From Pseudomonadota bacterium (GTDB lineage: Bacteria > Pseudomonadota > Gammaproteobacteria > Acidiferrobacterales > UBA6901), in NCBI GenBank assembly GCA_021783175.1, contig JAJXUF010000047.1, positions 1 to 22,195 of the forward strand: a stretch of 22,195 bases of DNA, read 5' to 3'. The position numbers and the translations under genes are program-made. Each line of letters starts with the position of its first letter. Position 1 is the first letter of the stretch. This document shows, in pieces, positions 7,562 to 14,160 of this stretch. The notes below the pieces were generated by a model. That model was not told the DNA's origin. It saw only the letters and a list, made by a program, of their open reading frames with translations, and did no database searches.

Positions 7562-8493
7562 GACGCGATTTTCTCCTTGACCATAAGTGCCACTTTTAAT
7601 GCCTCAAGGGCGGTACGACCGCCGACCAGCGGCGCCTCCCCGGTTTGCACCGATTTGACGAAATGTTCGAGCTCGGCATCCAGCGGCTGTCGCGGCTCTA
7701 TTTCTACGCGCTCAGTTGCGATCTCGGCGCGCGCACCAGGCGGCCCCGGCAAAGCACGTGCCACTTCGATCTGCTGGTCGATGTAGTTGAGGGCATAGTA
7801 GCCGTTGTGGCCAAACACGCGAATGCGCCGCTGCTTCTTGTTGGAAACGCGACTGGCAGTCACATTGGCCACAGCACCATTGGCAAATTCGATACGCGCA
7901 TTGGCAATGTCTACGTGCTCCGTTAATACTGGCAGCCCGGTCGCCGCAATGTCGCGGATTGGCGATTTCACCAGCGACATCACAATATCAATGTCGTGAA
8001 TCATCAGATCGGTCACGACATCCACGTCGGTGGCGCGTTCGACGAAACCGCCGAGACGATGTACTTCAATGAAGCGCGGTTCGTGCACGCGCTCAGCGAG
8101 CGCCATAACCCCCGCATTGAACCGCTCCAGATGTCCCACTTGAAAGAGTACTTTGCATTTTTCCGCCAGTTCCACCAGCGCAAGCGCCTCCTCGAAACTG
8201 GGAGCGAGGGGCTTTTCCATAAGCATGTGCACGCCGCTTTCCAGAAACGGACGCGCCACGGCAAGGTGGTGCACGGTAGGAACGACGATGCTCACGGCAT
8301 CGACCTTCCCCAGGAGGTCTTCGGCCCGGGTATAGGCATTACAACCATATTGGGCAGCGACTGACTTCGCGGCAGCTTCGTCCACATCGACCACACCGGA
8401 CAGCACCACATCCGGCATAGACGCGTAGATGCGCGCGTGAAACTTGCCCAGGTAACCGACGCCCACCACACCCGCGCGCAACTTGTCTTTCAT
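7546..8493 (-). CDS. Gfo/Idh/MocA-family sugar-nucleotide oxidoreductase, GnnA-like
   Basis: A 315-residue NAD(P)-dependent oxidoreductase. The N-terminal Rossmann domain (about 5-120) has the dinucleotide loop GVGYLGKFHA near residues 11-20. The catalytic-region EKP is near 93-95, GHLERFN near 120-126, and MIHDIDIV near 164-171 marks the substrate domain. It probably oxidises the 3-hydroxyl of UDP-GlcNAc, supplying the overlapping aminotransferase. The GHLERFN signature and 315-residue length fit GnnA-like proteins from lipid A clusters, but specificity is inferred from the pair. The ATG at 8493 is chosen; TTG at 8499 is in frame and lies closer to the GAGGGAG upstream, so the true start could be two codons earlier. 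No lipid A acyltransferase gene is in this window. Confidence 0.9.
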   Translation of the reverse strand: MKDKLRAGVVGVGYLGKFHARIYASMPDVVLSGVVDVDEAAAKSVAAQYGCNAYTRAEDLLGKVDAVSIVVPTVHHLAVARPFLESGVHMLMEKPLAPSFEEALALVELAEKCKVLFQVGHLERFNAGVMALAERVHEPRFIEVHRLGGFVERATDVDVVTDLMIHDIDIVMSLVKSPIRDIAATGLPVLTEHVDIANARIEFANGAVANVTASRVSNKKQRRIRVFGHNGYYALNYIDQQIEVARALPGPPGARAEIATERVEIEPRQPLDAELEHFVKSVQTGEAPLVGGRTALEALKVALMVKEKIASCQKQ

Positions 8494-8600
8494 CCGCAAC
8501 TGTCTCCCTCACAATTTCCTGCGCCCATCCGCACAGGTTTCGCGAAGGGTGCCAGTCGGCCCGATAGGACCGGAACGCAAACTCACCTATTTTAAACCAT

Positions 8601-8616
8601 TGCCGGCAAACCGGCA
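8601..8616. repeat. Short hairpin/operator-like inverted repeat in divergent promoter region
   Basis: TGCCGG, a CAAA spacer, and CCGGCA form a perfect 6-base inverted repeat. It lies midway between the divergently transcribed GnnA-like gene and the 184-residue orphan gene, where a shared operator could sit. Short GC-rich repeats are common by chance here. Confidence 0.25.
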
Positions 8617-8636
8617 CGGGCGATTCGCGGCGGCTG

Positions 8637-8665
8637 TTTCCTTCCGCGAAGCGGGCCGTTATATT
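8637..8665 (+). promoter_or_regulatory. Candidate promoter of the orphan helical-protein gene
   Basis: TTTCCT (8637-8642) and TATATT (8660-8665) are separated by 17 bases. Transcription would start near 8672, just upstream of the AGAGGAA ribosome site at 8679-8685. Confidence 0.35.
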
Positions 8666-8692
8666 TGGCAAAAACCCCAGAGGAACCGTGCG

Positions 8693-9247
8693 ATGGCTTC
8701 CATGCCTGACAAGAACCAGCAGATCCTCCAATCTCACGCCGGGCTGATTCACCGCGTCGTCATGGCTTGCCAGAACCGGGAGCGGGTGCCGGACCTCGAC
8801 TCCATCCTGGAAACAGCCGTGGCCAATGGCTGGACCGAACTGGTGGCAGCCATCCGTCAAATCCTCAAGGGCCAACGCGAGACAAGCCTGTTGCGTAGTC
8901 TGGACGAAGAGGACCAGGTGATTGTGCGGGCCATCCTGCGCGGCTTGCAGGATCCGTCGACCCTGCCGGATCTGAACGCCAAGCCCGACCCGACATTGGC
9001 GGCCCCTGCCCTCGCCGCCATGGTGCATGCTGTGAGCCGCGGCGATGTCCAGGCCATGCAGATGCTTGCGGCCATGGCAGAAACGATGCTCCGCTCCGGC
9101 GGCGACATGGCGCGACTGTCAGCCGTAATGCACCCACTGATCTCTGGCGAACGCGAAGCTGACAAGCTCACCAAGGGCATGTCACCCCAGGGGCAGACGC
9201 TGGTTCTGGCCCTGCTCGAGGAACTGGCCAAGCTGGAACCGCATTAG
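8693..9247 (+). CDS. Hypothetical helical cytosolic protein
   Basis: A 184-residue protein that I do not recognise. It has no signal peptide, membrane segment or cysteine cluster (a single Cys at 26). It looks almost wholly alpha-helical, with Pro/Asp-rich turns near 32-36 and 86-100, and is rich in Ala, Leu, Met and Gln. Segments around 105-150 look like paired amphipathic helices. The ATG at 8693 is supported by AGAGGAA eight bases upstream; the frame is open further upstream but that stretch looks non-coding. It is transcribed away from the gnnAB-like pair and towards the HD-GYP gene. The clear Shine-Dalgarno and candidate promoter argue that it is real. Function unknown. Confidence 0.75.
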   Translation: MASMPDKNQQILQSHAGLIHRVVMACQNRERVPDLDSILETAVANGWTELVAAIRQILKGQRETSLLRSLDEEDQVIVRAILRGLQDPSTLPDLNAKPDPTLAAPALAAMVHAVSRGDVQAMQMLAAMAETMLRSGGDMARLSAVMHPLISGEREADKLTKGMSPQGQTLVLALLEELAKLEPH

Positions 9248-9282
9248 GCCGCCTTGGATCCCGCGCGCGCCGACCGAGCCGC

Positions 9283-9299
9283 CGAATTCTTAGAATTCG
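9283..9299. terminator. Short palindromic hairpin between convergent genes
   Basis: CGAATTC, TTA, GAATTCG form a perfect 7-base stem with a 3-base loop. It lies about 35 bases after the orphan gene's stop and 40 bases beyond the HD-GYP gene's stop on the other strand. There is no T run, so a terminator role is only suggested by position. Confidence 0.3.
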
Positions 9300-9338
9300 C
9301 TGCAGCCACGCCTGCGCTTGAGGTGCCGGTCCGTGCGT

Positions 9339-11219
9339 TCAATGCCGGCCAACTACCGGAAGATAACAGCCTGCCTCGACAAAGACCCGTAGTAAGTCCG
9401 CGTCAATCTTGCCGTTGCGCGCCTCCATTCCAAGGATGTCGAGCGCATGATCCGCACTGATTGCCTGCTTGTACGGACGGTCGGGGGCGGTCAGCGCATC
9501 ATAGACATCCGAAATCGTCATCATTCGCGCCTGGACCGGAATTTCCTCTCGACACAGGCGGCGCGGATAACCGCTGCCATCGAGTTTCTCGTGGTGCGCA
9601 TAGGCGATCGCCGGCAACGCTGCAAGATCGCGTGTCCAAGGAATCAAGCTCAGGAACTGGAAAGTGTGACTCACGTGCGATTCGATCTGGGCACGCTCTT
9701 CCGGCCCCAGGTTGCCCTTGGGCAGCGTCAGATTGGCGAAGTCATGGATACTAAGCAGAGACTCTGCTTGCTCGCCGTCGGGAAAACGGTACTCAAGCAC
9801 TTCCCGCAATTCACCCGCAACGTCGATGTATGTCACCGAGGGTTCGTTTGCCCTTAGAACGATACTAAGGTAGTGCTCAAGCCGCGCACGCTGCTGAGAG
9901 ATCTGCCCTTCGACTTCGCGCCGGCCTTCTTGCAGACGATCAGCATCCCAACCTTCGCGCCGGGCAAGATCCAGCAACTCCCGATAAGCAGCCTCTGCGC
10001 CGCTTGTACCAGCGTGCCTGAATCGCTGACGCAACAGATCCAGCTGCAGAGGATAGAGCTTTTTGGCTTTCACCAGAACGTGTTCGCGGACGCCCACCTT
10101 GCCAAAGTCGTGCAACAATGCCGCGTAACGGATTTCACGCAACTGTTCGCGGGTGAATGTCACATCGCGCAGAGGGCGCAAGTCGCAACGGTCCACAGCC
10201 AGCGCAAGCTTTTCGGTAAATTCGGCAACACGGAAGGAATGCCCGGCGGTGGTAGGATCACGCGCCTCAATGGCCTGCACCGATGCCATGATAAAACCTT
10301 CGAACAGACGCTCTATATCCGCATACAGAAGGCTGTTTTCGAGCGCTACTCCGGCCTGACCGGCCAACGCCAGCGCTACCTGACAGCTGCGGTCGTCGAA
10401 GGACAGAACCTGGCTGGCGAAATCACTGTCTGCGCGCAATACCGCATCCGCCTGCCGCTTTCGGTTAATAAGCTGCAATACGCCGACAACATCGCCTGCC
10501 TTGCTGGTCAGCGGCAGCGTGAGCAGGGAACGCGTGCGGTAATTAATAGCACGGTCCAGGGCGGGGTTGAAACGGTAAGGCGCATCCTCGTCGATGACAT
10601 AGGCGTCTTCGATGCGCACAACCTGGCCGGTGCGCGCGACATAGCCGGCGATACTGTTGTCTCCCGCCGGACTTTTTTGCGGATCCATGTCGCCGGCTCG
10701 GGATGCGTTCTGCCACAACCGAAAGTGAAGCGCGCCGCTCGGATCCCGGGTATAGATCGACGCCCCGTCGGCGCCAGTCAGGCTGCGCGCATGCCCGAGA
10801 ATTAGTCCTAGCAACCTATCGAGATCCTTCTCGGCGGCCAGGGCGCGACCGATGTCGAGCATCTTTTCGAGCATCGCATTTCCCCGGTCGCCGGCGGAAT
10901 CGCGCAGCAGCGCCAGCGCCGATTTGATCGTGGTATATACGGTAGCCGCCGGCGCGGCAGGGCTTAAGGCACCGACTACCCTGGGATGGGATAGGATCTG
11001 TGCGTCCGGCGCCTGGGCGCCATCCAGCCAAAGAATAATCACGTAATCCGAATGCGACCCCTCGGAAATGAAGCTTTGGCATTCCTCGGCCCGAAGCACA
11101 TACACTGCAGCGCCCCTCTCCTGGGTGTCACTGGTCAGCTCTGGCGTCAACCCGGGAGGCAGCAGCGGTCGCAATACCGACATGGCGGACCGGGTCAGCA
11201 GCAATTTCGCTTCATTCAT
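9339..11219 (-). CDS. GAF and HD-GYP domain cyclic-di-GMP phosphodiesterase
   Basis: A 626-residue cytosolic signalling protein. Residues 1-110 form a poorly recognised N-terminal module, possibly a degenerate receiver-like fold. A GAF sensor domain spans about 134-300 and the HD-GYP output domain about 305-626. The HD-GYP metal and signature residues are intact: HDFGKVG with His370-Asp371, His517 near SHVSHTF, HHEK at 542-545, DGSGYP at 547-552 and SDVYDALTAPDRPYK at 570-584. Such domains hydrolyse cyclic di-GMP to GMP. Unusually, about 125 residues with charged, coiled-coil-like helices (roughly 379-503) separate the HD motif from the rest of the domain. It diverges from the short-chain dehydrogenase gene. 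The ATG at 11219 has no clear Shine-Dalgarno, so the start is less certain. Confidence 0.93.
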   Translation of the reverse strand: MNEAKLLLTRSAMSVLRPLLPPGLTPELTSDTQERGAAVYVLRAEECQSFISEGSHSDYVIILWLDGAQAPDAQILSHPRVVGALSPAAPAATVYTTIKSALALLRDSAGDRGNAMLEKMLDIGRALAAEKDLDRLLGLILGHARSLTGADGASIYTRDPSGALHFRLWQNASRAGDMDPQKSPAGDNSIAGYVARTGQVVRIEDAYVIDEDAPYRFNPALDRAINYRTRSLLTLPLTSKAGDVVGVLQLINRKRQADAVLRADSDFASQVLSFDDRSCQVALALAGQAGVALENSLLYADIERLFEGFIMASVQAIEARDPTTAGHSFRVAEFTEKLALAVDRCDLRPLRDVTFTREQLREIRYAALLHDFGKVGVREHVLVKAKKLYPLQLDLLRQRFRHAGTSGAEAAYRELLDLARREGWDADRLQEGRREVEGQISQQRARLEHYLSIVLRANEPSVTYIDVAGELREVLEYRFPDGEQAESLLSIHDFANLTLPKGNLGPEERAQIESHVSHTFQFLSLIPWTRDLAALPAIAYAHHEKLDGSGYPRRLCREEIPVQARMMTISDVYDALTAPDRPYKQAISADHALDILGMEARNGKIDADLLRVFVEAGCYLPVVGRH

Positions 11220-11358
11220 TTCTGAGGAAATCCCGGAGAGGCTGCGGACTATAATGCCCGCATCACCGCAGGACTGGAAGTCGCGCCTGCGGACTTACCA
11301 GCATGCCAGCGTTCAGTTATGCTGCGCGCGGCACGCTGTCATCGAGGAGAGGGTGGAG

Positions 11359-12207
11359 ATGAAACACGACCAAAAGGCGGTGCTCATCACCGGCTGCTCG
11401 TCTGGTATCGGTCAAGCTACAGCCCTCTACCTGCATCAACAAGGCTATCGCGTAATCGCCAGCGTGCGCCGCGCAGAAGATCTATCGCTGGTCCAGACTG
11501 CCGGCCTCGAAAGTGTTCAGCTCGATCTCGACTCGTCCGAGTCAATCCGCAGCGCTGTCGCCGAAATACTCGATCGAACTGGCGGCAAGGTCTATGCCCT
11601 GGTAAATAACGGCGCCTATGGGCAACCCGGCGCGGTCGAGGACCTCACGCGCGAGGCCTTGCGGCGGCAGTTCGAAACCAACCTTTTTGGCACGCAGGAG
11701 CTGACCAACCAGCTTATCCCGGTCTTTCGCGCTCAAGGCGGCGGACGTATCGTTCAGATAAGTTCACTGCTGGGCATCGTCTGTCTCGCCTACCGTGGCG
11801 CATATAGCGCCACCAAATTTGCGCTGGAGGCACTCAGTGACACTATGCGTCTGGAGCTGGGGGGCACCAATATCCACATCTCGCTGGTCGAACCAGGGCC
11901 GATTACCAGCCGCTTCCGGGACAACGCCTACCGAGCCTACTTGCGCCATATTGACCGCACGCACAGCGCCCATCGCGATTACTACACCCGTGTTGAACGG
12001 CGTCTGGGCGGAAATAAGCCGCTGCCGTTTACCCTCCCGCCGCAAGCGGTTGCGCGCAAAGTCGGACATGCGCTGGACGCGCGCCGCCCCAAAATTCGTT
12101 ACCCGGTCACAGTTCCTTCCCACTTTTTTGCCCTGGCTCGCCGCCTGCTTCCGGGGCGCGCTCTTGATCGCCTGGCGGCGGCAGTAAGCAACAGCGGACA
12201 GCGCTAA
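11359..12207 (+). CDS. Short-chain dehydrogenase/reductase
   Basis: A 282-residue classical SDR oxidoreductase. The NAD(P)-binding TGCSSGIG lies near residues 11-18, NNGAYG near 84-89, the catalytic Ser in QISSLLG near 133-139, and YSATK near 152-156 with the catalytic Tyr and Lys. The Arg pair in ASVRRAE after strand 2 suggests NADP(H) preference. The C-terminus has a basic/hydrophobic tail (SHFFALARRLLPGRALDRLA) that could associate with the membrane, as in SDRs acting on lipids or retinoids. The substrate is unknown. The ATG at 11359 has AGGAG and GGTGGAG upstream and puts the Rossmann motif close to the N-terminus; in-frame extensions would overlap the divergent gene. Apparently monocistronic. 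Confidence 0.93.
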   Translation: MKHDQKAVLITGCSSGIGQATALYLHQQGYRVIASVRRAEDLSLVQTAGLESVQLDLDSSESIRSAVAEILDRTGGKVYALVNNGAYGQPGAVEDLTREALRRQFETNLFGTQELTNQLIPVFRAQGGGRIVQISSLLGIVCLAYRGAYSATKFALEALSDTMRLELGGTNIHISLVEPGPITSRFRDNAYRAYLRHIDRTHSAHRDYYTRVERRLGGNKPLPFTLPPQAVARKVGHALDARRPKIRYPVTVPSHFFALARRLLPGRALDRLAAAVSNSGQR

Positions 12208-12370
12208 TCCGCCGATTCCCGCCCGGTCAGCCAGCAACCTATAAGGGCATTGCGTGTCCAATTAGCGGGTTCCGCGGTGTCATCCAAATGCTGGCTCATA
12301 CGTTAATTGACGGAAGTGGAAGATCGAAGAGCTCGCCTGTGCAATCGGCTGACGACACGGCGGCTGGCGG

Positions 12371-12399
12371 TTGTGTGTCCTCAGGTCGAAATCTATTAT
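12371..12399 (+). promoter_or_regulatory. Candidate promoter of the ECF sigma operon
   Basis: TTGTGT (12371-12376) and TATTAT (12394-12399) are separated by exactly 17 bases; the -10 hexamer matches five of six. It looks like a housekeeping promoter rather than an ECF-type one and would give a leader of about 190 bases. The -10 element overlaps the palindrome at 12396-12410. Confidence 0.35.
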
Positions 12400-12410
12400 T
12401 CACAGAATAA
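12396..12410. promoter_or_regulatory. Operator-like palindrome over the candidate -10 element
   Basis: TTATTC, ACA, GAATAA is a perfect 6-3-6 inverted repeat. It overlaps the proposed -10 element, a position where a repressor would block transcription. No regulator gene is adjacent, so the assignment is tentative. Confidence 0.3.
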
Positions 12411-12599
12411 CGGGCTGATGGCGCAAAATACCGGTTCTTTCCACGACAAGCGGGTCATAGCCCGAATTCCGCGGCTCCGGCGCCGCAAGCGGCTTTAGAA
12501 CCCCGGTAGCATGACGACAAGGCCGGGGGCATAACGGGGAAACAGGTGCGCCGGAAGATCGAATCCAGGCCCTTTCCTTCCCCAGGTATGGGAGTTCTC

Positions 12600-13298
12600 A
12601 TGGCGGACCTACTTCTGGACGCGCTGAACGAAGACATTGATGACCTGAGCGATCTGCGCCCGGCAAACGTCGTCGGCTTTCGGGCAACGCGACCGACGCG
12701 AGCCGTAACGGTACCTGAGGCGCCGCCGGTCGGCGACCCAATGGATACTTTTCTGGCCAGTGTCGAGCACCAGGCGTACCGCATGGCACGGCATGCGCTC
12801 TGGGATCACGAACTTGCACTCGACATCGTCCAGGACAGCATGCTCAAGCTGGTGGAACACTATCGCCAGAAATCCGTGACGGAATGGCCAGCTCTCTTTT
12901 TTACGATCCTGCAAAACCGCATCAATGACGCTCGCCGGAAACGCCGGGTTCGCGAAGGTCTTGGTCGGATCGTTTCGTTCTTTGTGCATCACGAGGACAC
13001 GGATGCATCTGGCGAGACGGATCTCCTTGATCTTGGAGTCGGCGCCGATTTAGCCCGACCGACCGACCAACCGGAAGATATTGCTGCCGGAAGACGCCTG
13101 CGCAAGTCGATCGATGCTGCGGTACGTCAATTGCCGGAACGTCAGCGGCAGGTGTTCCTGTTGCGCGAGGGCCAGGAATTGAGCGTGCGGGAGACTTCCC
13201 AAATACTTGGCTGCTCCGAGGGCACAGTAAAGCAGCATCACTTTCGTGCTATGCAGACCCTGAGGCATATGCTGGCGGAGGTTTGGAAAAATGACTAA
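12600..13298 (+). CDS. ECF-type RNA polymerase sigma factor
   Basis: A 232-residue sigma-70 family factor of the extracytoplasmic-function type. Region 2 spans about 50-118, with AYRMARHALWDHELALDIVQDSM-like helices that bind the polymerase clamp and the -10 element. Region 4 spans about 165-225: LPERQRQVFLLREGQELSVRE leads into the helix-turn-helix ILGCSEGTVKQHHFRA, which reads the -35 element. There is no region 1 or 3. It is longer than usual for ECF factors, with about 45 extra N-terminal residues (acidic, then Arg/Pro-rich) and a 40-residue acidic linker between the domains. The ATG at 12600 has GGGAG about six bases upstream. The stop overlaps the start of the membrane protein gene by eight bases, a tight coupling typical of sigma/anti-sigma pairs. 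Confidence 0.93.
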   Translation: MADLLLDALNEDIDDLSDLRPANVVGFRATRPTRAVTVPEAPPVGDPMDTFLASVEHQAYRMARHALWDHELALDIVQDSMLKLVEHYRQKSVTEWPALFFTILQNRINDARRKRRVREGLGRIVSFFVHHEDTDASGETDLLDLGVGADLARPTDQPEDIAAGRRLRKSIDAAVRQLPERQRQVFLLREGQELSVRETSQILGCSEGTVKQHHFRAMQTLRHMLAEVWKND

Positions 13299-13758
13299 TA
13301 CTTCAAATTCCCATCCGGACAGTGCGGAGCTCGATCTCTTGCACGCTGGGCTGCTGGATGAAATGGCTGAACAAAAGGCTTCGCTCCTGCACCACCTCGC
13401 CACCTGCGAACGGTGCTGCCTGCGCGCGGGTCGCTGGAAACAGATTGCGCACGGTGACACGGCAGAGGATACATCGCTGTCACGACAGCTTCGCGAGCGC
13501 CGGCATCTTGCAATTGAAGGCCGTGCATCAAAGCGTTCGCACCGTCAGGTGAAGACGCGCTTTGTTGTCAGCGCAGTTGCCGCAGCGGTGTTTCTCTCGC
13601 TCGGCACATTCCTCGGGCTGGGAATATGGCATCCGCATCAACCGACGCCAAGCATTGCCCGCGCGGACAACGTGCCGGATCTGTACTCGGATATCGACTT
13701 TTATCTCTGGGTTTCCCATGAGGGCGCGCCGGTCAGTGGTCACGAAAACCAGTCCTGA
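13291..13758 (+). CDS. Probable single-pass membrane anti-sigma factor with zinc-finger-like motif
   Basis: A 155-residue protein with a cytoplasmic N-terminal domain, one transmembrane helix at about 90-113 and a short periplasmic tail. The cytoplasmic part contains HLATCERC at 35-42, matching the HxxxCxxC core of zinc-associated anti-sigma domains. With the eight-base overlap with the ECF sigma gene, this strongly suggests it holds that sigma factor at the membrane. The periplasmic end (about 114-155) is short, with the acidic/aromatic stretch PDLYSDIDFYLWVSHEG. In related operons I recall a DUF3619-type protein in this position; the family label is not certain. It has no Shine-Dalgarno of its own beyond the overlap, so it probably relies on translational coupling. 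Confidence 0.8.
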   Translation: MTNTSNSHPDSAELDLLHAGLLDEMAEQKASLLHHLATCERCCLRAGRWKQIAHGDTAEDTSLSRQLRERRHLAIEGRASKRSHRQVKTRFVVSAVAAAVFLSLGTFLGLGIWHPHQPTPSIARADNVPDLYSDIDFYLWVSHEGAPVSGHENQS

Positions 13759-13759
13759 T

Positions 13760-14128
13760 ATGAAGCGCCGCATCCTGTTAAGTGCTGCCACGTTGTGCGT
13801 GCTTTGCGCCGGCACGCTCGCTTGTTCGGCGACATACGCGGCCGACCGCCTTGGTGCGCAATGGCAGGTGGCCGCGGCTAACGACTGGAACAGTCTGTCT
13901 GACGACCAGAAAAGACTGCTAGCCAACCAGCGCGACCGCTGGGATTCCTACCCGCCGCAAAGACGGGAACGCCTGCTACGTGGCGTGCAGCGCTACGAAA
14001 GTCTAAGCCCGGAACAACAGGCGGAAATCCGCCGCGCGCACCGGCGTTTCGCCAGAATGAGCCCGCAACAGCGCCGACGCCTGCGCCAGGAATACCGGCG
14101 CGTGCAGCGTCGGTCCATGCGGCGCTGA
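13760..14128 (+). CDS. Exported DUF3106 protein, very arginine-rich
   Basis: A 122-residue protein with an N-terminal signal peptide (basic MKRR, hydrophobic 5-21, likely cleavage near AYAAD around 27-29; Cys22 gives a poor lipobox). The mature part repeats a DUF3106 pattern: NSLSDDQKRLL, RWDSYPPQRRERLL, RYESLSPEQQAEI and RFARMSPQQRRRLR. These form about three to four helix-turn units, each beginning with a Leu/Pro-Ser-Pro/Asp turn. The C-terminus is dominated by Arg. It probably acts in the periplasm; its molecular role is not known. The ATG begins one base after the anti-sigma stop, so the three genes form one operon. An interaction with the anti-sigma tail is a natural guess, not shown. 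Confidence 0.88.
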   Translation: MKRRILLSAATLCVLCAGTLACSATYAADRLGAQWQVAAANDWNSLSDDQKRLLANQRDRWDSYPPQRRERLLRGVQRYESLSPEQQAEIRRAHRRFARMSPQQRRRLRQEYRRVQRRSMRR

Positions 14129-14160
14129 TCGCGTTGCAGCCGAGGGCGTATCGGCCGCCC

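Larger units (their letters stand above)
12208..12599. other. Intergenic region upstream of the sigma-factor operon
   Basis: A 392-base gap without a convincing gene. It holds an 8-base inverted repeat (AGCCAGCA at 12229-12236, TGCTGGCT at 12289-12296), a candidate promoter at 12371-12399 overlapped by a perfect palindrome at 12396-12410, and GC-rich sequence up to the ribosome site GGGAG before 12600. A 63-codon open frame at 12307-12498 has no Shine-Dalgarno and an unconvincing composition and is not called. Confidence 0.6.

Noticed and set aside
9873..10805. Long open frame (310 codons) on the plus strand
   Set aside because: It lies entirely opposite the HD-GYP gene, whose GAF and catalytic motifs are unmistakable, and its translation shows no family features. 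GC-rich antisense frames of this size are expected.
12307..12498. 63-codon frame in the intergenic region before the sigma operon
   Set aside because: No Shine-Dalgarno, it runs through the candidate promoter and palindrome, and its composition is not protein-like.
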